Positions 27,142 to 36,307 of a stretch of 61,475 nucleotides of DNA are shown here, one piece after another. The notes under the pieces were generated by a model. That model had not been told where the DNA came from and searched no databases. It was given only the letters and a program-made list of their open reading frames with translations. This stretch comes from HB2-32-21 sp041603535. GTDB taxonomy: Bacteria; Pseudomonadota; Gammaproteobacteria; Pseudomonadales; Porticoccaceae. The DNA is taken from NCBI GenBank assembly GCA_041603535.1, contig JBFIEE010000014.1:1-61475 (forward strand), given 5' to 3'. Each line of letters begins with the position of its first letter. Position 1 is the stretch's first letter. Both the position numbers and the translations under genes were made by a program.

Positions 27142-27199
27142 TGTCTCCATACTCCATAAAGCGTTAAGGTTTGCAAATCATACTTTCCATGTAGACGGC

Positions 27200-27243
27200 C
27201 CATGGTCGCGATGTGCGCGATCACAATGATTGACTGACCATGG
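27200..27243. promoter_or_regulatory. Inverted repeat upstream of sat and algW
   Basis: CCATGGTC (27200-27207) and its complement GACCATGG (27236-27243) are 28 bp apart in the divergent sat/algW control region. Arms this far apart suit two half-sites of a dimeric regulator, or a looped RNA. Function is not known. Confidence 0.3.
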
Positions 27244-27336
27244 TTGCAAGGCGTAATCGAAAGTTCATAACAGAGCCGCCTGCAAGTCTGTGCCATAATA
27301 CCACCAAATAAGACCATCTAAAAAAACGGCTTCTAT

Positions 27337-27350
27337 CTTCTATATAGAAG
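27337..27350. promoter_or_regulatory. Perfect 14-bp palindrome before algW
   Basis: CTTCTATATAGAAG is fully self-complementary and lies 23 bp upstream of the algW start codon. It could be an operator overlapping the promoter; chance cannot be excluded. Confidence 0.3.
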
Positions 27351-27373
27351 GATACTCCCTGCGGGGTCACGAT

Positions 27374-28519
27374 TTGAAATTTTTAAATGATTATGGCTGG
27401 CCGATCCTGGCCGGATTACTGGCGGCAACCGTCGCAGTGCTATTGTTTCCGCAACTAACTGGCCAGCATTTTATCACTGGTGGCGCTACCGAGTCGTTGT
27501 CAGCCCACAACGGCCTGGCGCTCGCACCGGTGTCGTCCTATGCGCCTGCAGTGCGTCGTGCCGCACCATCAGTCGTCAATATTTATACGCGCAAAAAAGT
27601 ACCAGAGAGCAAGCACCCTTTACTCAACGATCCGTTTTTTCGTCGGTTTTTTAATAACAACAACGTCCCGCAACAACAGCGCATGGAGTCTTCTTTGGGA
27701 TCCGGGGTTATCGTTAGTAGTGACGGCTTTATCCTCACCAATCACCATGTGATCAGTGGTGCAGAGGAGATACTCACCCTGCTGCATGATGGCCGCGAAG
27801 CAAATGCCAGGGTTATCGGCACCGACCCAGAGACTGACCTTGCCGTTCTAAAAATCGATCTGGCCGGCCTGCAGCCCAGCATCATCGGCGATCTACAACA
27901 TACCGAAGTCGGGGATATCGTACTGGCCATCGGTAATCCATTCGGTGTCGGGCAATCGGTATCCCAGGGCATTATCAGCGCTAAGGGCAGAAAAGATCTG
28001 GGTCTGAATACTTTCGAAAATTTTATCCAGACTGACGCTGCAATCAACCCCGGCAACTCGGGTGGCGCACTGGTTGATCTTCACGGCAATTTGCTGGGCA
28101 TCAACTCAGCCATACTCAACGAAAATTCTTCGGTAGGAATCGGTTTCGCCATTCCGTCCGATACCGCGATCAAAGTACTTGATGACATCATCAAAAACGG
28201 CCGAGTAATTCGCGGCTGGCTTGGCGTAGAGGCGCAACGTCTAGCACCCGAAATCGCCCAACGGCTTGGAATAGACCCACCTGCGGCATTGCTGATCACC
28301 GATGTCCACGTTGCCGGGCCAGCGTTTCAGAGCGGACTCAAGCCCGGCGATGTTATTACTCATATCAATGGCCAACGGGTCGGAGATGGTGCAAGCGGAA
28401 TGAACTTAATCGCTCAACTCAGCCCCGGCGACCCCATCAGCCTTAAAGTTATTCGCCGCGACCAGCACCTGATCATCGCCGCCACCGCAGGCACCCGACC
28501 GCAACTCACTGGCAATTAG
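27374..28519 (+). CDS. algW: DegS/AlgW-type periplasmic serine protease with one PDZ domain
   Basis: A 381-residue HtrA-family protease anchored by an N-terminal TM segment (GWPILAGLLAATVAVLLFP). The catalytic triad is visible: His125 in LTNHHV, Asp155 in PETDLAVL and Ser229 in NPGNSGGALVD. A single PDZ (about 290-375, GPAFQSGLKPGDVITHING) marks the DegS/AlgW class, which senses misfolded outer-membrane proteins and cleaves the anti-sigma factor. The start is TTG with GCGGGG upstream. Its position beside hisC matches Pseudomonas algW. Confidence 0.93.
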   Translation: MKFLNDYGWPILAGLLAATVAVLLFPQLTGQHFITGGATESLSAHNGLALAPVSSYAPAVRRAAPSVVNIYTRKKVPESKHPLLNDPFFRRFFNNNNVPQQQRMESSLGSGVIVSSDGFILTNHHVISGAEEILTLLHDGREANARVIGTDPETDLAVLKIDLAGLQPSIIGDLQHTEVGDIVLAIGNPFGVGQSVSQGIISAKGRKDLGLNTFENFIQTDAAINPGNSGGALVDLHGNLLGINSAILNENSSVGIGFAIPSDTAIKVLDDIIKNGRVIRGWLGVEAQRLAPEIAQRLGIDPPAALLITDVHVAGPAFQSGLKPGDVITHINGQRVGDGASGMNLIAQLSPGDPISLKVIRRDQHLIIAATAGTRPQLTGN

Positions 28520-28555
28520 CCACCGCTACCTGCGAGCACCAAATTAACGGTGGCT
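28518..28555. terminator. Possible bidirectional terminator between algW and hisC
   Basis: AGCCACCG (28518-28525) and CGGTGGCT (28548-28555) form a perfect 8-bp inverted repeat with a 22-nt loop, filling the short gap between convergent algW and hisC. There is no T-run on either side, so the call is tentative. Confidence 0.4.
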
Positions 28556-28558
28556 CCG

Positions 28559-29620
28559 CTAGCTAAGTATTTCCGCCAGCACACTGAGTAACGTATCTAT
28601 TTGCCGCTCAGAACCGACCGTAATACGTATGTATTGCTCAATGCGCGGCTGACTAAAGTGCCGCACAAGAATCTTTTCCTCGCGCAGCCGCGCCGTCAAT
28701 GCCGCCCCGGAATGGTCTGGATGTGAGACAAACACAAAGTTAGCCGCTGACGGTATGACCGCAAAGCCGAGACCAGTCAGCCCTTGCACCAGGCGCTCGC
28801 GACTGGCAATCACCAATGCGCAGTGCTTCCTGAAATACACTTCATCTGCAAAAGCTGCCAGGCCCCCGGCGATCGCGAGGCGATCGAGCGGATAAGAATT
28901 AAAACTGTTTTTCACCCTCTCCAGCGCTTCGATCAAATGACGATTACCCATCGCCAAACCAACCCGAAGTCCAGCCAATGAGCGGGACTTGGATAAAGTC
29001 TGTACGACCAGCAAATTATCGTATTGATTGATCAAAGTAACTGCGCTACTACCCCCAAAATCAATGTAGGCCTCATCAATGACAACGACACTGGACGTAT
29101 TGGCCTGCAGCAACTGCTCAATTTCCTGCAGCGTTAACAGGCAGCCAGTGGGCGCATTGGGATTGGCCAGAACAACACCGCCGTTGACTCGCACGTAATC
29201 AGCGACACGCACGCGCAGCTCATCATCGACCGGCACCGCTTCATAACTGATACCGTAGAGACCGCAATAAACGGGGTAAAAACTGTAGGTGATATCCGGG
29301 AACAGGATCGGCCGATCATGGCGTAGCAACCCGTTAAACGTGTGCGCGAGTACTTCATCGGAACCGTTGCCAACAAAAACCTGACTCTCCTCAAGGCCGT
29401 AGTAGTGAGAGATGGCGCTTTTTAGCTGTTCTGCCCCGGAGGGTGGGTAAAGGCGTAGCTGTTCAGATACAGCGTGTTCTATTGCGGAGAGTACCCCCGG
29501 CGAAGGCCCGTAGGGATTTTCATTTGTGTTTAGTTTGACCAGACTTACATCTCTCGGTTGCTCACCCGGCACGTACGGCTGCAGATCTTTGACAAAGCCG
29601 CTCCAGAATCGATTATCCAT
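28559..29620 (-). CDS. hisC: Histidinol-phosphate aminotransferase
   Basis: A 353-residue PLP enzyme of class I/II aminotransferases, converting imidazole-acetol phosphate to histidinol phosphate. It shows LQPYVPGEQPRDVSLVKLNTNENPYGPSP, the PLP-Lys segment TLSKSRSLAGLRVG and a C-terminal Arg in IEQYIRITVG. ATG 29620 gives the normal N-terminus 13 bp after hisD; the longer frame runs into hisD. Last gene of hisGDC. Confidence 0.95.
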   Translation of the reverse strand: MDNRFWSGFVKDLQPYVPGEQPRDVSLVKLNTNENPYGPSPGVLSAIEHAVSEQLRLYPPSGAEQLKSAISHYYGLEESQVFVGNGSDEVLAHTFNGLLRHDRPILFPDITYSFYPVYCGLYGISYEAVPVDDELRVRVADYVRVNGGVVLANPNAPTGCLLTLQEIEQLLQANTSSVVVIDEAYIDFGGSSAVTLINQYDNLLVVQTLSKSRSLAGLRVGLAMGNRHLIEALERVKNSFNSYPLDRLAIAGGLAAFADEVYFRKHCALVIASRERLVQGLTGLGFAVIPSAANFVFVSHPDHSGAALTARLREEKILVRHFSQPRIEQYIRITVGSERQIDTLLSVLAEILS

Positions 29621-29633
29621 GAGACTATCCCAT

Positions 29634-30944
29634 TCAGTCTTGCAGCCGGTATTCGGCGGAGCGTGCGTGCGCGGTGAACGATTCACTACGCGCCAGTACT
29701 GACGCAGTTTTTGCCAGGCTTGCCGCACCCGCGGGACTGCACGCAATCACCGAACTGCGTTTCTGGAAGTCATAGACACCCAGGGGAGATGAAAATCGCG
29801 CCGTCATTGAAGTGGGCAAGACATGGTTTGAGCCCGCGCAATAATCACCCAATGCCTCCGGTGTGTGCCGGCCCAGAAAAATCGCTCCCGCGTGGCGCAC
29901 ACCCGGCAGCAAGGCTTCAGGGTGCTCGACAGCCAGCTGGAGATGCTCTGGCGCGATACGGTTGGCCAACGTGAGGGCATCATCAAAATCCCTGACCTCT
30001 ATCAAAGCTCCCCGCCGATCAATAGCGGCTCGAATAATATCCCGACGCTCCAAATCTGGTAGTAGAGCATCCATACTCGCCAACACCCGATCCAGAAAAT
30101 CGCCACTTGGACTAATAAGAATCGCCTGAGCTTCTTCGTCGTGCTCGGCCTGGGAAAAAAGATCCATTGCGATCCAGTCTGGATTCGTTCCGGCATCACT
30201 TATCACCAGTATTTCCGACGGCCCGGCCACCATATCGAGGCCCACCTGGCCAAAAACCGCTTTCTTTGCTGCGGCCACATACCGATTTCCAGGCCCGACA
30301 ATCTTGTCAACGCGAGGAACCGTCTCAGTGCCGTAGGTCAGCGCAGCAATGGCCTGGGCACCGCCAACAGTAAATATTCGATCAACCCCCGCCAGCTCGG
30401 CAGCAGCAAGCACCAGCGGATTAAGCTCATCGCCTGGGGCCGGCACCATCATGATTATCTCTTCCACGCCAGCCACACGAGCCGGGATGGCATTCATCAA
30501 TACGGATGACGGGTAACTGGCCTTACCACCCGGCACGTAGATACCAACTCGCTGCAGGGCGGTAATTTGCTGGCCAAGCACGGTGCCATCGGCGTCTTTA
30601 AATTGCCACGATTCCTGCTTTTGATATTCGTGATAGCTGCGAATGCGGGCAGCAGCTACGCCAAGCGCCTGACGTTGTTGGTCTGTGACTAGACCGGCAC
30701 CTTGCCTTAATTGTTGTGGCGTTACTTCCAGGTCGCGGATAGATCCAGGCTGACGCTGGTCAAAGCGCCGTGTGTAATCAAGCAGCGCCTGGTCACCTCG
30801 ATCCCTTACAGCAGCAAGAATTTCGAGCACACCCCTCTGCACCTGTTGATCAGCCCCACGATCACGCGCCAGTAACGCGACGAATCCAGCTTCAAAATCC
30901 GGATCGGTGATCTTAAGTCGCGTGGGATGCAGAGCACTTGCCAT
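29634..30944 (-). CDS. hisD: Histidinol dehydrogenase
   Basis: A 436-residue HisD, which oxidises histidinol to histidine in two NAD-dependent steps with zinc. It has RVGIYVPGGKASYPSSVLMNAIPA, DKIVGPGNRYVAAAKK, GPSEILVISD, LFSQAEHDE and the C-terminal NHVLPTSMTARF. The ATG abuts the hisG stop (TGAATG), so the two are coupled. Confidence 0.97.
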   Translation of the reverse strand: MASALHPTRLKITDPDFEAGFVALLARDRGADQQVQRGVLEILAAVRDRGDQALLDYTRRFDQRQPGSIRDLEVTPQQLRQGAGLVTDQQRQALGVAAARIRSYHEYQKQESWQFKDADGTVLGQQITALQRVGIYVPGGKASYPSSVLMNAIPARVAGVEEIIMMVPAPGDELNPLVLAAAELAGVDRIFTVGGAQAIAALTYGTETVPRVDKIVGPGNRYVAAAKKAVFGQVGLDMVAGPSEILVISDAGTNPDWIAMDLFSQAEHDEEAQAILISPSGDFLDRVLASMDALLPDLERRDIIRAAIDRRGALIEVRDFDDALTLANRIAPEHLQLAVEHPEALLPGVRHAGAIFLGRHTPEALGDYCAGSNHVLPTSMTARFSSPLGVYDFQKRSSVIACSPAGAASLAKTASVLARSESFTAHARSAEYRLQD

Positions 30945-31577
30945 TCAACCCGCCCGCACCCGCACGGCATCATCCAGCTGTCTTAGCAGCGGCTGAATAC
31001 GTGCATGTTTAATCTTTAATGCGCCTTTGTTAACAATCAGTCGGGAGCTAATTTCAGCAATGACTTCACGAGGCTCCAACCCATTGGCTTTTAACGTATT
31101 ACCGGTATCAACAATATCGACGATTTCATCGCAAAGAGAAACCAGTGGCGCTAGCTCCATGGCGCCGTAGAGCTTGATGACATCAGCCTGACGCCCGCAT
31201 TCGGCATAGTAGCGCCGCGCCACGTTGAGATATTTCGTCGCCACACGGATTCGCCCGCAAGGCCGATGCCCACCGACCACACCAGCAGTCATCAACCGAC
31301 AGCGAGAAATACCCAGATCAAGCGGTTCATAGAAGCCATTACCACCATGCTCCATTAAAGTATCCTTTCCCGAGACGCCGAGATCCGCCGCGCCAAACTG
31401 CACATATGTCGGCACGTCCGTGCCGCGCAAGACCAGAAGACGCACATCATTTCGGGTCGTAGCAAACATCAGTTTGCGACTTGAGGAGATCTCCTCTTCA
31501 GGCTCAATGCCAGCCTGAGCAAGCAAGGGCAAGGTCTCGTTGAGAATGCGCCCCCTGGTCAAAGCGATGGTAATCAT
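30945..31577 (-). CDS. hisG: ATP phosphoribosyltransferase, short form
   Basis: A 210-residue short-form HisG, the first enzyme of histidine synthesis. It has ITIALTRGRILNETLPLL, DVPTYVQFGAADLGVSGKDTL and EIVDIVDTGNTLKANGL. The short form lacks the regulatory ACT-like domain and needs HisZ, which is not in this window. ATG 31577 is chosen because the longer frame adds a non-conserved leader. It follows murA by 130 bp, as in Pseudomonas. Confidence 0.96.
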   Translation of the reverse strand: MITIALTRGRILNETLPLLAQAGIEPEEEISSSRKLMFATTRNDVRLLVLRGTDVPTYVQFGAADLGVSGKDTLMEHGGNGFYEPLDLGISRCRLMTAGVVGGHRPCGRIRVATKYLNVARRYYAECGRQADVIKLYGAMELAPLVSLCDEIVDIVDTGNTLKANGLEPREVIAEISSRLIVNKGALKIKHARIQPLLRQLDDAVRVRAG

Positions 31578-31707
31578 GTCGATTTCTTGCTGACGTCTGT
31601 GGGGAGATTTACGCGCGATGCCTGCATTTAAAGTACTCAAAGTATTTTGTAATCAACGATTTCTTAAACAGCGCTTCGGTAAACGACTCTTGCAGAAACA
31701 ACAAGGA

Positions 31708-32970
31708 TTAATTCGGAATGCGGCGGATATTGGCACCTAACTGCTGCAATTTTTCTTCAATGCACTCGTAACCACGATCAATATGGTAAATCCTGTCTAC
31801 GACCGTCTCACCTTCTGCGACCAGCCCAGCGATCACCAGGCTGGCTGAAGCACGCAGATCCGAGGCCATCACCGGGGCACCGGTTAACCTCTCTACACCG
31901 GTCACGATAGCGGTATTGCCTTCGAGGCGGATTTGCGCCCCCATTCTGACCAGCTCATGGGTTTGAATCAATCGGTTTTCAAAAATCGTCTCGGTAATCC
32001 TGCCAACACCGTCAGCGACCACATTGACGGCTGTCAGTTGCGCCTGCATATCCGTGGGAAACGCTGGATAAGGCGCCGTGCTCAAATCGATGGACTGCGG
32101 CCGACAGCCGTGCATATTCATCTCGATCCAGTTGTCACCCTGCGTTATATCACCCCCAGCTTCTCTCAGCTTCGAGAGCACCGCCCCCAGAATGAGCGGG
32201 TTGGTATCCTTTAACTTGATATGTCCGCGCGTCGCTGCGCAGGCGGCCAGATATGTTCCGGTTTCTATCCTGTCGGGCATAATTTTGTAGTTGCCGCCAC
32301 CCAGCCTGGCAACGCCATTGATCACCACAGTGTCAGTGCCAGCACCGGTCACTTCGCCGCCCAACGCATTTAGGCAGTTAGCCAGGTCAACAACCTCTGG
32401 CTCACGAGCAGCGTTCTCTATGATCGTTATTCCGTCCGCGAGGCAGGCCGCCATCATCAGGTTTTCCGTGCCGCCGACTGTCACCATATCCATAAAAATA
32501 TGCGCGCCTTTCAGTCGGCCATGAACCCGAGCATTGATGTAACCACCATCAATAGCTATTTCAGCGCCCATTTTCTCCAATCCGCTCAAATGCAGATCAA
32601 CCGGGCGACTACCAATGGCACAACCGCCAGGAAAGGATACGCGCGCTTCACCAAAACGGGCCAACAACGGCCCCAGCACCAGTATCGATGCACGCATGGT
32701 TTTAACCAGCTCGTAAGGGGCGCTATAACTGTTAATGGAACTGGCGTCGACCTCAACACGCATTTTTTCGTCCAGCACGACACCCACACCCATGCAACCC
32801 AATAACTCTATCATGGTGGTGATGTCATGGAGGTGTGGCAGATTCGATACGATTACAGGTTCATCTGCCAATAATGTGGCCGCAAGAATTGGCAAGGCCG
32901 AATTCTTGGCGCCGGAAATGCGGATTTCACCGCGTAGCGGCCTGCCCCCCGAAATAAGCAGCTTATCCAT
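31708..32970 (-). CDS. murA: UDP-N-acetylglucosamine 1-carboxyvinyltransferase MurA
   Basis: A 420-residue enzyme that starts peptidoglycan precursor synthesis by moving enolpyruvate from PEP to UDP-GlcNAc. It has Lys22 in RISGAKNSALP and the fosfomycin-target Cys117 in FPGGCAIGSRPVDLHL, plus the two pseudo-symmetric EPSP-like domains. The retained Cys means the protein should be fosfomycin-sensitive at target level. Confidence 0.97.
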   Translation of the reverse strand: MDKLLISGGRPLRGEIRISGAKNSALPILAATLLADEPVIVSNLPHLHDITTMIELLGCMGVGVVLDEKMRVEVDASSINSYSAPYELVKTMRASILVLGPLLARFGEARVSFPGGCAIGSRPVDLHLSGLEKMGAEIAIDGGYINARVHGRLKGAHIFMDMVTVGGTENLMMAACLADGITIIENAAREPEVVDLANCLNALGGEVTGAGTDTVVINGVARLGGGNYKIMPDRIETGTYLAACAATRGHIKLKDTNPLILGAVLSKLREAGGDITQGDNWIEMNMHGCRPQSIDLSTAPYPAFPTDMQAQLTAVNVVADGVGRITETIFENRLIQTHELVRMGAQIRLEGNTAIVTGVERLTGAPVMASDLRASASLVIAGLVAEGETVVDRIYHIDRGYECIEEKLQQLGANIRRIPN

Positions 32971-33102
32971 TTAGCAACCTCACGATTTCAACTGACTATC
33001 CGACGTCATTTCTGCTATTCATGGGCGAGGTGCCCGCGAACATCTGATGACGATTATATGTACGGCGAGATGTGTTTGGGCGGGCCGAGGCAGCACATTG
33101 TT

Positions 33103-33339
33103 TCAAGCGGATTGCCATTCAGACGGCGTATAAAGCCTCAGATTAACAGCATGGATTGTCCCGTCGGCAATGTATTTGTTGAGTATTGCGTAGACCTGCT
33201 GCTGACGCTGCACTGCCCGCTTGCCTTCAAACACCTCACCGATGGCGGTAACCGTTAAATGATTACCCTCGCTTTCCAGACGAATTTCACAGTCGACGAG
33301 CGCCGCCGCCAACAGGTTTTTGATCGCTTCGATATTCAT
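33103..33339 (-). CDS. ibaG: BolA-family protein IbaG
   Basis: A 78-residue BolA-like protein (YrbA/IbaG) that pairs with monothiol glutaredoxins for Fe-S handling and acid stress. It has AALVDCEIRLESEGNHLTV with a BolA Cys, FEGKRAVQRQQQVYAILNKYI and the C-terminal IHAVNLRLYTP. ATG 33339 gives the typical size. It lies directly after mlaC; the mlaB gene usually found between them is missing. Confidence 0.93.
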   Translation of the reverse strand: MNIEAIKNLLAAALVDCEIRLESEGNHLTVTAIGEVFEGKRAVQRQQQVYAILNKYIADGTIHAVNLRLYTPSEWQSA

Positions 33340-33350
33340 TAATTGGCCGA

Positions 33351-34028
33351 CTAAATAGCTTCTGAACCCCAACGAGCAATGACTGTGTCTATATCACCAC
33401 CATTCTTCTGGGACGCCTGCACAAACTGGGTACGAAAGGTTTTACCAAGATTTATGCCATTAATAATGACGTTGAGGATACGCCACTCTCCGGCCTTACT
33501 AAGGCCCATTGTATACTCAAGCGGATAATTGCCATCGCTGGCACGAATTTCCTGCCTCACCGATACCTTGCGCTTACCGGTATAGTCATCACCTCCCGGC
33601 AATACAACAATTTGTTGATCACTGTAACTCAGCAAACCGCGCCCGTAAGTCTCCACAAGTCCCGCCCTGAATGCCTCGGCAAACGCTTCTCGCTGCTCAA
33701 CAGTCGCCGATTTGGCATAAGGGCCCATGACGTTACGAGCAATCCAGCCAAAATCTATGACCCGCGACATAGTCAGGTCAACATCATCAAAAAAATGTGC
33801 CAGCTGCTTTTCTCGTTCCGCCTCCGACTTACTGGCATCAATCCTGGCACGATGCACTTCAATTTTTGCCAGCACCTCCGCGGTCACCTCCTCCACGAGC
33901 TGATACGGCGACACCGTCGCCAGCGCAGCATGCCCATTGGAGGTTGACTGAGCCTGCACCGGCAGGGTCGCCAGTAGCCCGCAGGATAAAAACCATATAA
34001 AGCCCAATACGTTATACTTTCGCCACAT
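33351..34028 (-). CDS. mlaC: Phospholipid-binding periplasmic protein MlaC
   Basis: A 225-residue Tgt2/MlaC protein with a signal peptide (FIWFLSCGLLATLPVQA, cleavage near residue 26). It has the family segments VDLTMSRVIDFGWIARNVMGPYA and EWRILNVIINGINLGKTFRTQF. MlaC ferries phospholipids between the MlaA-OmpC complex and the MlaFEDB inner-membrane transporter. Here mlaF, mlaE, mlaD and mlaB are all absent from the locus, so the partner transporter must be elsewhere or lost. Only a 266-bp gap separates it from the divergent caxA. Confidence 0.93.
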   Translation of the reverse strand: MWRKYNVLGFIWFLSCGLLATLPVQAQSTSNGHAALATVSPYQLVEEVTAEVLAKIEVHRARIDASKSEAEREKQLAHFFDDVDLTMSRVIDFGWIARNVMGPYAKSATVEQREAFAEAFRAGLVETYGRGLLSYSDQQIVVLPGGDDYTGKRKVSVRQEIRASDGNYPLEYTMGLSKAGEWRILNVIINGINLGKTFRTQFVQASQKNGGDIDTVIARWGSEAI

Positions 34029-34294
34029 GACCGTGAATTTTCCTTCTTAAAATCCTGTTCAACTAGGACACTCCTTTAGACACCCGGTGCCCGGATTTGC
34101 TGACCCACCAGTTCCCCGCAACTGACCCAGCTGCAAAAGCTCTGATTTGCCGACTTAGCGGCTGACTTTTTGGGCGACGCACTATACCATTGCCGCCCCT
34201 TTTTTGTGAAATGCAGAAACTGATAGCGCCCATCATGGCAAAACCTCTCAAAATGCTGTCAGCACGCTGGATAACTTGAGTTTACACATCACAC

Positions 34295-35269
34295 ATGGAT
34301 TTACTACCTGCCATTGTTGCGCTGATCGTCGGCTTTGCAGGCCTGATCTGGGGCGCGGATCGCTTCATCAGCGCTGCGGCCGGTGGTGCGAAAACCCTGG
34401 GGATTTCGCCTATCATTATCGGCCTGACCGTCGTCTCCATCGGAACTTCAGCGCCTGAAGTTATCGTATCAATCAATGCCGCCATACTCGGTGCGGGCGA
34501 GCTGGCCGTCGGCAATGCCCTCGGCTCCAATCTAGCCAATATTGGCCTTGTGCTCGGCACCACCGCTTTGATTGCACCGTTACCCGCACAGCGACACCTG
34601 GTGTTCCAGGAAGGTCCGGTCCTGATACTAATCACTCTCCTGGCGGGTCTATGCCTGTATAACGCCAGTCTCGACCGCCCGGAAAGTATAACAATGTTAC
34701 TGGCCATCCCCCTGTTGCTGTGGGTTACCGTCAAATACAAAAAGCAGCACCCCGACGCCGAAGAGATAGCTTTAGTCGAGGAGTTTTCAGGCATGCCTGC
34801 CCGGACTGCAGCGATATGGTTTCTGATCGGCCTGACCGTTATGCTGGTGGCCTCCAACGCCCTGGTGTGGGGCGCCAGGGTTGTCGCACTCGAGCTGGGG
34901 ATGAGCGAATTGATGGTCGGCCTGACCATCGTCGCCGTCGGCACCAGCCTGCCAGAACTTGCAGCATCAGTCGCCAGCGCCCTGCGCGGCCACCACGACA
35001 TCGCCATAGGTAACGTCTTTGGCTCTAACGTATTCAACTTATTGATGGTGATGCCGGTTGCCGGCGCGATTGCTCCTGTGAATCTCGACCCGGCGGTATT
35101 TTCCCGCGATTATTTCGCTGTCGGCATATTCACGCTACTTCTGGTCGGCGTTATCGGCATTAAACATTGGTTGACCAGGAAGAATACTGTTTACTTGACC
35201 AGGCAATTTGGCTGCGTTCTATTAATCGCCTACATCGCCTACTATATTGTGTTGTTACCGGGTGCCTAG
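34295..35269 (+). CDS. Calcium/sodium antiporter (YrbG/CaxA family)
   Basis: A 324-residue CaCA-family exchanger with about 10 TM segments and two inverted alpha-repeats: GLTVVSIGTSAPEVIVSINA with GNALGSNLANIGLVLG, and GLTIVAVGTSLPELAASVAS with GNVFGSNVFNLLMV. In Escherichia coli the homologue yrbG likewise precedes kdsD. It sits divergently from mlaC and starts the LPS-export transcription unit. Confidence 0.93.
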   Translation: MDLLPAIVALIVGFAGLIWGADRFISAAAGGAKTLGISPIIIGLTVVSIGTSAPEVIVSINAAILGAGELAVGNALGSNLANIGLVLGTTALIAPLPAQRHLVFQEGPVLILITLLAGLCLYNASLDRPESITMLLAIPLLLWVTVKYKKQHPDAEEIALVEEFSGMPARTAAIWFLIGLTVMLVASNALVWGARVVALELGMSELMVGLTIVAVGTSLPELAASVASALRGHHDIAIGNVFGSNVFNLLMVMPVAGAIAPVNLDPAVFSRDYFAVGIFTLLLVGVIGIKHWLTRKNTVYLTRQFGCVLLIAYIAYYIVLLPGA

Positions 35270-35335
35270 CTGACCGCAGCACGCATGACCGTTATACTGA
35301 CCAGCTACCAGCCTGGTGACACTGCGACCACAACC

Positions 35336-36307
35336 ATGCCCAACCATGATTTCATCAAACCTGCCCTGCGCACCATCAACATGGAAGCGCAGGCGGTACT
35401 TTTGCTGCAGGATCGCATTGACCAGTCTTTTGTCAAAGCCTGCGAACACATACTCGCCTGTAAGGGCCGCACCATTATTACGGGGATGGGCAAGTCCGGA
35501 CACATCGCCAATAAAATAGCCTCAACCTTTGCCAGCACCGGATCACCCGCATTTTTCGTTCATCCCGGAGAGGCCAGCCATGGCGACTCAGGCATGATTA
35601 CCAATAATGATCTGGTTATAGCAATTTCGAATTCGGGGACAACGAGCGAGGTTATTACCCTGCTGCCCCTTATCAAACGCCTGAAAATCCCCCTCATAAG
35701 CATGACCGGAGATCCCCGGTCCACGCTGGCCAAAGTCGCCGACGTCAATCTGGATATCGGTGTCAGCGAAGAGGCCTGCCCCCTGGGGCTAGCGCCAACG
35801 ACCAGCACCACGGTGACGCTGGTGATGGGCGACGCGCTCGCCGTTGCGCTACTTGAAGCGAGAGGGTTTACGGCGGAGGATTTTGCGTTTTCACACCCCG
35901 GCGGAGCGCTCGGACGCAAACTGCTACTACGTGTAGGCGATATCATGCACGCTGGCAGCGAAGTGCCGCGAGTTGAGGAAAGTACCCCGTTGAGCGAAGC
36001 CCTGTTCGAAATGACCGCCAAAGGTTTTGGCATCACCACCGTGGTCAACGGCAGCAACGAGTTAATTGGCGTGTTTACCGACGGCGATCTGCGCCGTGCC
36101 GTGGATCAAAAAGTTGATATCAACAACGTCTGCACCGGGGACGTCATGACCCGCGGCTGTAAGACGGTCAATCGAGAAATGCTCGCCGCCGAGGCGCTTA
36201 AAATCATGGAAGACAACAAAATCACCGCTGTCATTGTCGAAGACGACGCCAGGCACCCTCTCGGCGTACTACACTTGCATGACATCCTCCGCGCTGGAGT
36301 CGTGTGA
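35336..36307 (+). CDS. kdsD: Arabinose-5-phosphate isomerase KdsD
   Basis: A 323-residue enzyme converting ribulose-5-phosphate to arabinose-5-phosphate for Kdo synthesis. It has an N-terminal SIS domain (TGMGKSGHIANKIASTFASTG, SNSGTTSEVITLLP, EACPLGLAPTTSTT) and two C-terminal CBS domains ending LGVLHLHDILRAGVV. ATG 35336 matches the family N-terminus; an upstream in-frame ATG at 35285 is possible, and neither has a strong ribosome site. Its stop overlaps kdsC. Confidence 0.95.
   Translation: MPNHDFIKPALRTINMEAQAVLLLQDRIDQSFVKACEHILACKGRTIITGMGKSGHIANKIASTFASTGSPAFFVHPGEASHGDSGMITNNDLVIAISNSGTTSEVITLLPLIKRLKIPLISMTGDPRSTLAKVADVNLDIGVSEEACPLGLAPTTSTTVTLVMGDALAVALLEARGFTAEDFAFSHPGGALGRKLLLRVGDIMHAGSEVPRVEESTPLSEALFEMTAKGFGITTVVNGSNELIGVFTDGDLRRAVDQKVDINNVCTGDVMTRGCKTVNREMLAAEALKIMEDNKITAVIVEDDARHPLGVLHLHDILRAGVV

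Noticed and set aside
34063..34251. Small minus-strand frame upstream of mlaC as a possible mlaD remnant
   Set aside because: Its translation has no MCE-domain or ABC-transporter features and no ribosome site.
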